From Paraglaciecola mesophila KMM 241 (lineage in GTDB: Bacteria > Pseudomonadota > Gammaproteobacteria > Enterobacterales > Alteromonadaceae), in NCBI RefSeq assembly GCF_000315015.1, contig NZ_BAEP01000049.1, forward strand, positions 1-64,000: a DNA stretch of 64,000 nt, read 5' to 3'. Of this stretch, positions 1 through 8,240 are shown in pieces. The translations under genes and the position numbers were made by a program. The notes below the pieces were generated by a model, which was given only the letters and a program-made list of their open reading frames with translations, made no database searches and was not told the origin of the DNA. The stretch's first letter is position 1. Every line of letters starts with the position of its first letter.

Positions 1-39
1 ACACTTAGTTTGTGTTTCATTCTGTCAGGTAGATGGATT

Positions 40-1023
40 ATGCCTCAACCTCGAAAAAGCCAAATTAGTTTAATCGATACACCCTATTACCATTGTGCTT
101 CCCGCTGCGTGCGTCAGTCTTTCTTATGCGGAGTAGATAAATATTCTGGCCAGAGCTACGAGCATCGCCGTGGTTGGGTAGAAGAACGTTTATTGTTTTT
201 GTCTACAGTATTTGCCATCGACATTTGTGCTTATGCGGTTATGAATAATCACACGCACGTGGTGCTTTGTGTGGATAAAGCCTTGGCTGATAATTGGGAT
301 AGCGATGAAGTGTTGAGGCGCTATCACAAGCTGCACAGAGGCACATTGCTGACTCAGAAATTCATGAATGGCGATACGCTGAGCCAAGGAGAGCTACTCA
401 CCTTTGATGAAACCGTTGAAACCTATCGGCAACGTTTGTACGACATAAGCTGGTTTATGCGTGACTTGAATGAGTATATTGCTCGCGAAGCCAATAAAGA
501 AGACGGCTGCACTGGCCGTTTCTGGGAAGGGAGGTTCAAGTCCCAAGCGTTATTAGATGAAAGTGCAGTGCTAGCGTGTATGGCCTATGTGGACTTGAAT
601 CCCATTCGTGCAAAAATAGAAAAAACACCAGAAACATCAACGCACACCAGTATCAAAAAACGCATTCACGCCGCTAAAAACAAACAACCTCAACCGAGCG
701 TTTTAACATTCTTTGTGGGAAATTCTTGTGAGAATATGCCCAAAGGTATTCCCTACTCACTGAAAGACTATATTGAGCTGGTCGATACCACTGGCCGCTG
801 TATTCGTGATGATAAGGCCGGTTATATCGATAACACTCAAAGCCCAATTTTAGAACGACTCGGCTTAGATTCTGCTCAATGGTTAACCTTGACTACTGAG
901 TTTGAAAAACACTTCTGCTACGCCGCAGGTGCGGAGCAAATGATGAATGCGTTCAAGCGCCACACCCATCATCAACGTCTGCGAGGAATGACCAAAGCGA
1001 AAGCGTTGTTAAAGCGCGTATAA
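40..1023 (+). CDS. IS200-like / RAYT-type Y1 transposase
   Basis: A protein of about 327 residues from the family of HUH single-strand transposases of the IS200/RAYT type (Y1_Tnp). Visible signs are the N-terminal 'YYHCASRCVRQSFLCG' stretch, the HUH motif HTH in 'VMNNHTHVVL', and the C-terminal 'CMAYVDLNPIRAKI' block, where a Tyr is the expected nucleophile. The ATG at 40 is preferred over an upstream alternative at 10 because 'MPQPRKSQ' is the usual beginning of these proteins. Relatives of this length are often single, domesticated genes and not parts of a classical IS. No flanking terminal repeats can be defined because the window begins just upstream. It sits next to the cassette array at 1.27-2.8 kb. 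Confidence 0.85.
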   Translation: MPQPRKSQISLIDTPYYHCASRCVRQSFLCGVDKYSGQSYEHRRGWVEERLLFLSTVFAIDICAYAVMNNHTHVVLCVDKALADNWDSDEVLRRYHKLHRGTLLTQKFMNGDTLSQGELLTFDETVETYRQRLYDISWFMRDLNEYIAREANKEDGCTGRFWEGRFKSQALLDESAVLACMAYVDLNPIRAKIEKTPETSTHTSIKKRIHAAKNKQPQPSVLTFFVGNSCENMPKGIPYSLKDYIELVDTTGRCIRDDKAGYIDNTQSPILERLGLDSAQWLTLTTEFEKHFCYAAGAEQMMNAFKRHTHHQRLRGMTKAKALLKRV

Positions 1024-1272
1024 AACATTACATCTAACACATCTAATGCATATATTGTAGCCTACTCCCCTGCCTGAAAATTGAACTTGCGCTGCGTTTT
1101 CTCCGTCAATGCTCAATATTCCGGTAATCATTCTCAATCACTCAGATCAAAAGCACTTTGACGCTTATTGAGCGGGTATTTTCCCCTAAGCAGAATAGTT
1201 TTTTATACGATTCTAAAGATGGCTGTCTTTGTTAGTACTTGGCCCACTTTATTTAGTCCGATTCAATGCCTT
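1024..1272. other. Non-coding stretch between transposase and cassette array
   Basis: I see no gene here. An 8-bp inverted repeat (GCTCAATA at 1111-1118, TATTGAGC at 1166-1173) is the only clear structure. A lone ATCTAAC at 1032-1038 matches the attC core consensus RYYYAAC, but it is about 240 bp from the core at 1273, too far for a normal attC. The outer half of the last attC may have been lost here, possibly when the transposase region arrived. Confidence 0.4.
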
Positions 1273-1278
1273 GTTAGC
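1273..1278 (-). other. attC half-site (R'' core) after cassette gene A
   Basis: On the minus strand GCTAAC follows directly on the stop codon of the gene at 1280-1651, as expected for the first core of an attC. The sequence after it (AACAAGGCATTGAATCGG) resembles the left arm of known attC sites. A matching GTTRRRY core at normal distance was not found, so the site looks truncated. Confidence 0.45.
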
Positions 1279-1279
1279 T

Positions 1280-1651
1280 TTACATGAAGCTTATTTTTAG
1301 CCATTTAAAACCGATTTCTTCAACAATCAAATGCCCACTAGTTACAATATCTTCAGAATTTTCCACGTGGTAGTTTAATTTTATACTGCATGAGAAGAAT
1401 TTGGTGGTCAAATAGCTGGTAAATTCGAGTTCTGACTCTACCCAAATGTCCTCGTCTACGTAGCCTTTGTGGAATTGGGATTCCGTGAGAATGAATGAAT
1501 TTACTTCTTGGGCTAATTCCTCAAATGGAACGCCAACACTATTTTGAACACAAAATTTATTTATGTCTCGAATGTGCATGTATGTGCTTAGCAAGTATGC
1601 CAAAACCAAAAAGCTAAAAATAAGAGTAATGCGCTTAATATTGATGATCAC
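1280..1651 (-). CDS. Small cassette protein with N-terminal membrane anchor (gene A)
   Basis: A protein of about 123 residues that I do not recognise. One hydrophobic segment (about residues 8-24) is followed by a soluble domain of about 95 residues that ends '...FKWLKISFM', so it is probably anchored in the inner membrane with its bulk in the periplasm. It lies between attC-like sites and reads in the same direction as the other two cassette genes. The start is odd. The GTG at 1651 lies inside a perfect 10-base anti-16S match (GGAGGTGATC), which is too close to act as its own ribosome binding site. A downstream ATC or ATT codon (the 3rd to 5th codons), or the later ATG (residue 25), may be the real start. 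Confidence 0.6.
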   Translation of the reverse strand: MIINIKRITLIFSFLVLAYLLSTYMHIRDINKFCVQNSVGVPFEELAQEVNSFILTESQFHKGYVDEDIWVESELEFTSYLTTKFFSCSIKLNYHVENSEDIVTSGHLIVEEIGFKWLKISFM

Positions 1652-1662
1652 CTCCCTGTAAA

Positions 1663-1716
1663 GCTAACGCCTCAATCAGCCGACGCGTTAGCGGTCTGCT
1701 GGATTGATTTGTTAGC
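1663..1716 (-). repeat. attC site 2 (integron recombination site)
   Basis: A 54-bp imperfect palindrome bounded by GCTAAC and GTTAGC on the minus strand. The arms pair (TCAATC-CAGC-AGAC-CGC against TCAATC-AGCC-GAC-GC) with small unpaired bases and an inner GCTAAC/CGCG block, the standard attC architecture. The C-terminal codons and stop of the upstream gene (1672-2355) lie inside the site, as is common for cassettes. The next gene begins 11 bp after it. Confidence 0.75.
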
Positions 1717-2355
1717 ATTTTCCTCGGTTAGTAAACATATACCCAACCAAATAAACCAAACAATTTGTGATACGCCAAATATTTCAGTAAATAGTTTGTC
1801 AGGATAAATCGTTGCAATGCCCGCTATGCCTACAAAATATCCGAGATAGTTAAGTGACCGGGGTAATCTGCCCTCTTGTATAGCTGCTACGCTAATCAAT
1901 AGAACCCAAAGTCCGCCAACTAATTCATTTCCACCACCTATACTTTCTGTTATCACTGAAACGATTATCCACATATCAAGGGCTTTTTCTGGATTTGCAT
2001 CCATCAGATCGATTGCATGATCAAGCCCGATGTTCGAAATCATTCCACTTGCAATCACCAGACCGACCCAAATGCCCCCGAATAGAGATCCAATAGTAAT
2101 TAAGGGATTAATTTTATGTTTAAGCCTCTCATACATACCAATAACGAGTATGGCCAGAAAAACGCCAAACACCACGTACATTAGAAAATAGATCATTGAA
2201 AATAGAAGTTGATTTTCTGCCATGTAAGTCATTTTTTCGACTGGACTACCATCAACCGGATATGACCAAAAAGCACCAAAATACACAAAGGCTGCTATGT
2301 AAATAAGCCCTTGGAAAATTGCTGCGATACCAGCTAGTTTTTGTAGACCCTTCAT
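1672..2355 (-). CDS. Six-helix membrane protein, DUF4386-like (gene B)
   Basis: A 227-residue integral membrane protein with about six hydrophobic segments (roughly residues 8-30, 48-75, 85-108, 128-158, 168-188 and 195-210). The pattern resembles DUF4386-type membrane proteins, but I give no function. It begins 26 bp after attC site 1, and its last codons ('ANASAD') are encoded by attC site 2, so the C-terminus is probably a by-product of cassette formation. Its ATG has only a weak upstream ribosome binding site (GGGG about 12 bases before), which is common for cassette genes. It is likely transcribed from a promoter outside the cassette. Confidence 0.7.
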   Translation of the reverse strand: MKGLQKLAGIAAIFQGLIYIAAFVYFGAFWSYPVDGSPVEKMTYMAENQLLFSMIYFLMYVVFGVFLAILVIGMYERLKHKINPLITIGSLFGGIWVGLVIASGMISNIGLDHAIDLMDANPEKALDMWIIVSVITESIGGGNELVGGLWVLLISVAAIQEGRLPRSLNYLGYFVGIAGIATIYPDKLFTEIFGVSQIVWFIWLGICLLTEENANKSIQQTANASAD

Positions 2356-2380
2356 TTGGCGAAACCCCGTTTGTTGTATT

Positions 2381-2486
2381 GCTAACTTTTAAATAAGGGG
2401 CGCAGGCATGTGGGGCATAATGGCGAAGCCGCCCCGCATGTATGCGTCCCAGCGAACGGAGTGAGTGACTTAATTTTTTTGTTAGC
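2381..2486 (-). repeat. attC site 1 (integron recombination site)
   Basis: A 106-bp site bounded by GCTAAC (2481-2486 read on minus) and GTTAGC (2381-2386 on minus). The interior is a long imperfect palindrome. GGGACGCATACATGCGGGGC on one side pairs with GGGGCGCAGGCATGTGGGGC of the other arm, around a small loop containing TTCGCC. Core boxes, length and position between two co-directional small genes all fit attC. A 68-codon open frame across it (2382-2588) is not a gene. Confidence 0.75.
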
Positions 2487-2491
2487 TGACA

Positions 2492-2749
2492 TTATTTGAA
2501 TTTGTACCATTTTTTTCGTTGGTAGCAAGCCGCACCTATAGCAATGCCAAAAGCTATGAGAAAATAGTGAGTAGTGAACACAGCCCAAAAAATCAATGGA
2601 GCTGCGACAGAGATTGCAATTGATAACCTTTGATTTGATGAGTAATCGACTTCTACAAATTTACCTTTTTTAAAGGCAATAATTTGTACGACTAAGGCGG
2701 CAACTATCAAAACTAAAATTAATAGTTGAATAGGGCTTAAAAATTCCAT
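2492..2749 (-). CDS. Small two-helix membrane protein (gene C)
   Basis: An 85-residue protein with two hydrophobic segments (about residues 7-26 and 45-70), a short polar loop 'KKGKFVEVDYSSNQR' and a basic tail 'RKKWYKFK'. I do not recognise the family. The start is supported by AAAGGA eight bases before the ATG. It is the 5'-most of three co-directional genes separated by attC-like sites, and its stop lies 5 bp before attC site 1. Confidence 0.6.
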   Translation of the reverse strand: MEFLSPIQLLILVLIVAALVVQIIAFKKGKFVEVDYSSNQRLSIAISVAAPLIFWAVFTTHYFLIAFGIAIGAACYQRKKWYKFK

Positions 2750-2766
2750 CTTTATATCCTTTGGCA

Positions 2767-2830
2767 GCTAACAATTTAATATAGCGCGATTTGCGCGTTT
2801 TTCTGCCGACGCATCGCTCACTTTTATACT
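2767..2830 (-). other. Possible attC or attI half-site upstream of gene C
   Basis: GTTAGC (minus, 2767-2772) lies 18 bp upstream of gene C, next to a small palindrome (GCGCGATTTGCGCG, 2784-2797). The second core was not found at normal distance, so this is either a decayed attC or the insertion boundary of the array. No integrase gene follows in the window. Confidence 0.35.
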
Positions 2831-3190
2831 TCCGCTATTATTACCAAACTAACTATCATATTGCTACATAAAGGAAAACTGGCGATCTGGATAAAATGAT
2901 AAGAACAAAAACGAGCGATTGGGTCGTTTTCTTGAATATATGGGAAAGCCCTTTAACTTGTATATCCAAACAGGGGATTTACGCCTAAATAATCAAAAAT
3001 ATTTTAGTCAGCTATTTTAGTGAATGCAGAAGGGTAGAATCAGTCGAGGGACTCCTGATCGTTCATTGACGTCAGTCAATTTTTCTAGTGCCAACTTCCG
3101 CTTTACGTAAAGAGCTGGCAGATTGTGTTAAGACTTATTCCATTAAGCAGGCACCCGCGTTAGTCGGTGCCTGCGTTAATTTGACCGCTG
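2831..3190. other. Intergenic stretch with two hairpins
   Basis: No convincing gene. ATTGAC-GTCA-GTCAAT (3065-3080) is a short palindrome followed by TTTT, so it could be a weak plus-strand terminator. A stronger hairpin at 3147-3174 is listed separately. An open frame at 3088-3447 is antisense to the VOC gene and has no family character. Confidence 0.5.
3147..3174 (-). terminator. Hairpin after the VOC gene
   Basis: GCAGGCACC pairs with GGTGCCTGC around a 10-base loop, 17 bp after the stop of the minus-strand VOC gene at 3191. The T-run on the minus side is poor (CTTAATGG), so it may work as a transcript-end stabiliser. Confidence 0.5.
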
Positions 3191-3691
3191 TTAGTATGCG
3201 CCCGCCGCGTAGGTTAATTCGTAGCTGTGGCTGTAGATCTCTAATATATTGCCGAACGGGTCTTCCATGTAGATCATGCGATAAGGCTTCTCACCCGGGT
3301 AGTAATAGCGGGGTTTTTCCATACGCTTTTTACCGCCTGCTGCAACAATGGCTTCTGCTAATTCTTCAAGGTTTGGATCTTGAACGCAGAAATGGAACAC
3401 GCCTGTTTTCCAATATTCAAAGTTATCTGCTGGGTCTTGTTGATTAGCAAACTCGAAGATTTCAACGCCGATTCTGTCACCTGTGGACAAATGCGCGATT
3501 TTAAATTTTTTCCAGTCAGCACCGAATACATCGGTACACATTTCACCTATTGGACTGTCATCTTCTACGATAACAGTGGGTTTCATAATCAAGTACCAAC
3601 CAAGAACCTTGGTGTAAAACTCAACTGCTTTTTCGACATCTGGCACTGAAATACCAATGTGTGAAAATGTACGAGGATATGGGGTGGTCAT
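3191..3691 (-). CDS. VOC/glyoxalase-family protein
   Basis: A 166-residue single VOC-fold protein with the paired beta-alpha-beta-beta-beta modules typical of glyoxalase I and extradiol dioxygenase relatives. Module 1 begins 'FSHIGISVPDVEKAVEFYTKVLGW' and module 2 'GVFHFCVQDPNLEELAEAI'. Candidate metal ligands are His at the start of each module and Glu in the final 'FGNILEIYSHS'. There is no signal peptide, so it is cytoplasmic, unlike the exported VOC proteins at 41-45 kb. It is divergent from the LysR gene at 3854, which probably controls it. The substrate cannot be read from sequence. Confidence 0.85.
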   Translation of the reverse strand: MTTPYPRTFSHIGISVPDVEKAVEFYTKVLGWYLIMKPTVIVEDDSPIGEMCTDVFGADWKKFKIAHLSTGDRIGVEIFEFANQQDPADNFEYWKTGVFHFCVQDPNLEELAEAIVAAGGKKRMEKPRYYYPGEKPYRMIYMEDPFGNILEIYSHSYELTYAAGAY

Positions 3692-3761
3692 AGTATTACT
3701 CCTAGGAAATGATGTTAATTCAATCCGGCGGAAGCATTAATGCCTTAGTCGCCGCGTTTTA

Positions 3762-3778
3762 ATTGATGGCTTATCAAT
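3762..3778. promoter_or_regulatory. Candidate LysR operator (T-N11-A palindrome)
   Basis: ATTGAT-GGCTT-ATCAAT is a 6-bp perfect inverted repeat with the T-N11-A form of LysR-type boxes. It lies midway between the divergent VOC and LysR genes. Confidence 0.5.
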
Positions 3779-3853
3779 CAAGTGACGCTACTGTACTCTC
3801 CATGTTAAAGTATGAAAAATTATGATTTGAAATTTAAATAAGTACATTTTGTA

Positions 3854-4753
3854 ATGATAAATCCTGTTTGGTTAAAGACCTTCTGCACTCTGGCGGATCT
3901 CGGGCACTTCACAAAAACGGCGGAAGCGCTATTTATGACGCAGTCAGGGGTAAGCCAACAAATTAAAAAATTGGAAGAACAATTGGCCACTGCACTGCTG
4001 ATCCGCGAGGGCAAGTCATTTACCTTAACCGATGCAGGCATGCGCCTGCATGCAGATGGGCTTAAATTGTTGCAAGCAGCGGTGCTACTTGAACAAAATG
4101 TGAAGCAAGATGAGCCCTATCTTGGACAAGTGCGTGTTGCAACACCTGGCAGTGTGGGCTTGACCGTTTACCCTTTTTTATTGGATATTCAGGCTCAGCA
4201 CCCCGCCCTGCACATCAGCCACGCTTTCTCACCGAATAAAAGCATCGAGCGGGATATTGGGCTGCGGCTATTTGATTTGGGTGTGATGACACAACCAAGC
4301 ACCTCAGCTGACGTTATCACCGAAGCAATTGCCCAAGAAACACTGGTTTTAGTCACCTCAAATGAGACAGAAACCCTCACCTGGCATACGTTGCAGCGCT
4401 TAGGCTATATAGGTCATCCTGACGGCCATCAACATTGCCAAGCACTGTTACAAGCCAACTTTAGCCAGTTCGAGCACCCGTCTCAATTTCAAGAAAAGGG
4501 CTTTTCTAACCAAATTAGTTTAATACTCGAACCTGTCAGCCGCGGGTTTGGCTTCAGCGTGCTACCCCTTTATGCTGCGCGGGCCTTTCATGCTCAAGAG
4601 CGCATACGAATTCACAGTTTAACTGCCCCCGTAAACGAGACATTGTATTTATGCCGTCATACTCATGTTGTGCAAAGTAAACGAGCGCGCTTTATCGCAC
4701 AGCAAATAAAGTTATTGCTTAAGGATAAGCAACAAATAAAGCCTGATGTATAG
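3854..4753 (+). CDS. LysR-family transcriptional regulator
   Basis: A 299-residue LysR regulator. The N-terminal winged HTH is clear ('FCTLADLGHFTKTAEALFMTQSGVSQQIKKLEEQLATALL', residues about 7-46), followed by a periplasmic-binding-like effector domain from about residue 90. It is divergent from the VOC gene at 3191-3691 with a 162-bp gap holding a T-N11-A palindrome. It most likely controls that gene and itself. The inducer is unknown. Confidence 0.9.
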   Translation: MINPVWLKTFCTLADLGHFTKTAEALFMTQSGVSQQIKKLEEQLATALLIREGKSFTLTDAGMRLHADGLKLLQAAVLLEQNVKQDEPYLGQVRVATPGSVGLTVYPFLLDIQAQHPALHISHAFSPNKSIERDIGLRLFDLGVMTQPSTSADVITEAIAQETLVLVTSNETETLTWHTLQRLGYIGHPDGHQHCQALLQANFSQFEHPSQFQEKGFSNQISLILEPVSRGFGFSVLPLYAARAFHAQERIRIHSLTAPVNETLYLCRHTHVVQSKRARFIAQQIKLLLKDKQQIKPDV

Positions 4754-4911
4754 CAAAAAACATAATCGTCAGAATGCTCGCCTAACGGCATCATGTTAAA
4801 ATTAACAAGTTAATAACAGGAACCGTTATGTCAAGACAGTGCGTAGTAAGACAGCGTCCGTGGAAAGAATTGATATCAAAGCTCAGCGTGTTGAATTCTA
4901 AGGTGTTAACG

Positions 4912-6078
4912 ATGAAACCTTGCTTGATGGCACTCACGTTAGTGGCGATATCGAGCATGAGCCAGGCAGCTACAGCCATGAGCTCAAAAGAGACAGCCAT
5001 GAGCCTTAAAAATGAGGCTGTGAGCCTAACAAAAAGCCTGAAAGCCTATTTCAGCACCCAATTTTTAGTGGGCAGTGCTATTAACGCACAGCAAGCTAAG
5101 CGCACCGAACAAGACACTGATGCCTTAATCATCGCCCAATTTAAGACGATTACCCCTGAAAACGAATTGAAGTGGGAGCGCATTCACCCAAAGCCTGATA
5201 CCTATGATTTCAGCCTGTCCGATGAGTACGTAGATTACGGCTTAGCCAATAATATGTTCACCGTCGGGCACACGCTGGTTTGGCACAGCCAAACACCGGA
5301 GTGGGTATTTGAAGATGCACAAGGTAAGCCGTTAACGAGAGCTGCGTTGTTAGCTCGAATGGAAGAGCACATTCAAACCGTTGTTAGCCGCTACAAAGGC
5401 AAAATTAAAGGGTGGGACGTGGTTAACGAAGCGCTCAATGAAGATGGTAGCCTGCGGGATTCTAAGTGGCGGCAGATTATTGGTGATGACTTCATTGAGA
5501 AAGCCTTTACCTATGCCCACGCAGCAGATCCAGATGCTGAATTGTATTACAACGATTACAACTTATATAAACCAGAGAAAAGTGCTGGCGCCGCGCGCTT
5601 AATTAAGTCGCTTCAGAACAAAGGCGTCCCTGTTCACGGTGTCGGCTTACAAGGACATTATTCGTTAACGCACCCTGCATTGAATGAATTAGACGATGCG
5701 TTAACGCTGTTTGCTTCCTTGGGGATTGAATCCATGATCACCGAGCTAGATGTATCCGTTCTACCCTTTCCCAGCGAGGCAGAACAAGGGGCGGATATCA
5801 GCCAAGATTTAGCCTTGCAAAAAGCCTTAAACCCCTACCCTAATGGGCTACCAAAAGCGCAACACGATGCATTGAGCGTTCGGTATAAGGAGATATTTTC
5901 AGTGTTTTCAAAGCATCAAGCTAGCATATCTCGCGTCACTTTTTGGGGGGTGAATGATGCCAATAGTTGGCGTAACGACTGGCCAATGCGCGGGCGAACC
6001 GATTACCCACTGTTGTTTGACCGCAAGAATCAACCCAAGCCCGCCTATCACACGTTAATGACTACGCCCGTTCGATAA
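4912..6078 (+). CDS. Secreted endo-1,4-beta-xylanase, GH10
   Basis: A 388-residue enzyme that cuts beta-1,4-xylan. The ATG at 4912 (AAGGTG six bases before) gives a clean signal peptide 'MKPCLMALTLVAISSMSQA'. A frame extends back to 4828, but that start would bury the signal. GH10 blocks are 'TPENELKWERIHP', 'GHTLVWHSQTPEWVF', 'GWDVVNEALNE' (acid/base Glu, about residue 173), 'YYNDYNLY', 'GVGLQGHYSL' and 'MITELDVSVLP' (nucleophile Glu, about residue 278), then 'TFWGVNDANSWR'. Just after the signal there is a short echoing stretch (AMSSKETAMSLKNEAVSL). There is no binding module. It stands alone and is not in a xylan operon. Confidence 0.93.
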   Translation: MKPCLMALTLVAISSMSQAATAMSSKETAMSLKNEAVSLTKSLKAYFSTQFLVGSAINAQQAKRTEQDTDALIIAQFKTITPENELKWERIHPKPDTYDFSLSDEYVDYGLANNMFTVGHTLVWHSQTPEWVFEDAQGKPLTRAALLARMEEHIQTVVSRYKGKIKGWDVVNEALNEDGSLRDSKWRQIIGDDFIEKAFTYAHAADPDAELYYNDYNLYKPEKSAGAARLIKSLQNKGVPVHGVGLQGHYSLTHPALNELDDALTLFASLGIESMITELDVSVLPFPSEAEQGADISQDLALQKALNPYPNGLPKAQHDALSVRYKEIFSVFSKHQASISRVTFWGVNDANSWRNDWPMRGRTDYPLLFDRKNQPKPAYHTLMTTPVR

Positions 6079-6153
6079 CAGTTACTTGCTCAGTGCAATG
6101 CAGCAACCTTGCTCGCGCTTGATAGCTTAAATTATTGATATTTTTATGGGCTA

Positions 6154-6180
6154 GGCCCTGCATTGAAGCGATGCAGGGCC
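6154..6180. terminator. Strong hairpin between convergent genes
   Basis: A perfect 10-bp stem, GGCCCTGCAT / ATGCAGGGCC, with a 7-base loop sits between the xylanase and the converging histidine kinase gene. T-tracts are not directly adjacent on either strand, so terminator function is inferred from position and stem strength. Confidence 0.55.
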
Positions 6181-6188
6181 GTGACTCC

Positions 6189-8240
6189 CTAGATAAATTT
6201 TTCAAGCATGGTGTACAGGTTTGCTTGGTCAACAGGCTTAGAAAGATATTCGTTCATGCCACTGGCAAAGCATTTCTCCCGCTCTTCAGAAAGTGCATTC
6301 GCGGTCAGCGCGATAATGGGAATGCTCGCTACATTAGACGACAATTGCCGAATATGCTGGGTAGTTTGGTAACCATCCATATTTGGCATCTGGCAATCCA
6401 TCAAAATTAAAGTGTATGGGTTCATACTACTTTTTTCGACTTCGAGAATGGCCAGCGCTTCAAGGCCATCATTAACGATGTCATAGGTTATCTGTCGTTG
6501 TTTCAACATTTCACCTATCACCACCTGGTTGATTTCGTTGTCTTCAACCACCAACACATGTAGATTGCTCAGGTCTTTAGTTTGGGATACAGCCATTTCA
6601 GGCTCAGCAGAATGCGCACTTTTAGCCATAATACCCACTTCAATTTGCGCCGAAAACACACTGCCTTTGTTCAGTACGCTTTTAACGCTAACATCCCCCG
6701 ACATCAATTGACAAAGCTTGCGTGTAATAGATAAGCCCAATCCGGTGCCACCGAATTTGCGCGTGGTAGACACATCAGCTTGGTTAAAAGGTGAGAATAA
6801 CAGCGCTTGCTGCTCTTGTGTCAGGCCTACCCCGGTGTCTTTTACGGCAATAGTCAATGTAGCCATGCCTTTTTTCTGCAGCGTCAGGTTCGTCGTAATG
6901 CTCACCTGCCCTTGATGGGTAAACTTAAGCGCATTTGACAACAAATTAGCGCAAATTTGCCGTAGCCTTGTTGGATCAGTAATGATACTAGCGCCTTGGG
7001 TATTTTCGAGTTGTTTAACCAACTGTATTGATTTCTCTTTTGCGCGTGGGTTAAAGATATCAACACAATTATCGAGAACCTGATTCAGGTCGATTGGTAC
7101 GGTTTCAAGCGCCAACTTACCAGAGTCAATTTTGGTAAAATCTAAGATGTCATTAATGATCCCAAGCAAAGACGTGGCGCTGTCTTTGGCTAAGCCCAAA
7201 AACCGCGTTTGTTCAGTATCTAAAGAAGAGGATTCTAATATTTGCAACATGCCCAATACCCCGTTAATAGGCGTACGAATTTCATGGCTCATATTGGCTA
7301 AAAATAAACTGCGGGCTTCGAGCGCCAATGACAGCTCTTTGTGCCTGTGCTCAAGTTGCTCGCGGGAATTGACTTGCTCGGTGATATCTTGAAACGCCCC
7401 CACCAATCTGACACATTTCCCCTCGTCTAGCTCAGCTTTGCCTTTAACGGCCGCCCACTTCGGTGTTCCTTTCTGGGTGATAATTTCAAACTCGCCTGAA
7501 AAGTTACCGCCATGGGCCATAAGGCGTCTGACGCATTCAGTTATACGAGTTTGATTCTCTCCTTCTTTATAAAAATTCAATCCGTTGACTAAATCCGGTA
7601 TGAAATCTTGCTCTACCTCATGAATGTCTTTCATCACCGAGGACCAATAAAGCTTACCGTCGGTAAGATCAAGCTCCCACGCCCCTACTCCAGCAACTTG
7701 CCCCATTTGCTCCAATATATCTTGCTGGCGCGCCATTAATTTTTGCTGTTCTTTCAACAGCGTCAATTTCTCGTGGCGAGCTATTTCATTGCCAACCCAA
7801 TGAGAAAGCAGCTCGATAAAACTCAGTTCTTCCGTGCTAAAAGGCTGATTGCGTGGGGCACTCGCTGAAAAATTTATCGTGCCGAAACGTTTACCTTCAA
7901 CCACAATTGGCGCACCGATATAACTCTCCAGGCCCAGATTAAGGTAGCAAGGATGCTGAGCAATATGACTTTGACCTGCGTGATAAAAAGACAGAGCTTG
8001 ATTTGTAGCTAAAGTATGTACGCAGTAGGTATCACCTAAATTAAATGTCGTGCCACTAAGTAAATCATTTGCAGGTGAAATAGCATATGAAACGGTGTAA
8101 AGCTCGCCTTCAATGTGGCTAATAATGCCCAATTCTAACTGAAAGTAATCAACGCCTAATTGTAAAAGTGCAACCATTTTCTGGGAGTATGACAAGGCAC
8201 TATCTGATGTTATTTCATACAGTTTTTGTAAATTCTGCAA
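6189..8240 (-). CDS. Hybrid sensor histidine kinase/response regulator (GAF-PAS-HisKA-HATPase-REC)
   Basis: A 683-residue cytoplasmic sensor with no membrane segment. Domains in order are an N-terminal GAF domain (about 1-160), PAS with PAC-like end (about 175-290, 'GAWELDLTDGKLYWS...GAFQDITEQ'), HisKA with phospho-accepting His at about 319 in 'NMSHEIRTPING', HATPase_c (about 415-535, 'LLSNALKFTH', 'DTGVGL', 'GGTGLGLSI'), and a receiver (about 560-680) with phospho-Asp at about 615 in 'LILMDCQMPNMDG'. It has no partner regulator beside it. Such hybrids usually pass phosphate to a separate Hpt protein. The signal may be soluble or redox. Confidence 0.93.
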   Translation of the reverse strand: MQNLQKLYEITSDSALSYSQKMVALLQLGVDYFQLELGIISHIEGELYTVSYAISPANDLLSGTTFNLGDTYCVHTLATNQALSFYHAGQSHIAQHPCYLNLGLESYIGAPIVVEGKRFGTINFSASAPRNQPFSTEELSFIELLSHWVGNEIARHEKLTLLKEQQKLMARQQDILEQMGQVAGVGAWELDLTDGKLYWSSVMKDIHEVEQDFIPDLVNGLNFYKEGENQTRITECVRRLMAHGGNFSGEFEIITQKGTPKWAAVKGKAELDEGKCVRLVGAFQDITEQVNSREQLEHRHKELSLALEARSLFLANMSHEIRTPINGVLGMLQILESSSLDTEQTRFLGLAKDSATSLLGIINDILDFTKIDSGKLALETVPIDLNQVLDNCVDIFNPRAKEKSIQLVKQLENTQGASIITDPTRLRQICANLLSNALKFTHQGQVSITTNLTLQKKGMATLTIAVKDTGVGLTQEQQALLFSPFNQADVSTTRKFGGTGLGLSITRKLCQLMSGDVSVKSVLNKGSVFSAQIEVGIMAKSAHSAEPEMAVSQTKDLSNLHVLVVEDNEINQVVIGEMLKQRQITYDIVNDGLEALAILEVEKSSMNPYTLILMDCQMPNMDGYQTTQHIRQLSSNVASIPIIALTANALSEEREKCFASGMNEYLSKPVDQANLYTMLEKFI

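Noticed and set aside
1032-1278. A 247-bp attC between ATCTAAC at 1032 and GCTAAC at 1278
   Set aside because: Core boxes fit, but the length exceeds normal attC sites and the interior shows no long palindrome.
2382-2588. 68-codon minus-strand open frame across attC site 1
   Set aside because: It lies across the palindrome and overlaps gene C in another frame, with Cys/Pro-rich, non-family sequence.
3088-3447. 119-codon plus-strand open frame
   Set aside because: Antisense to the well-supported VOC gene and without family character.
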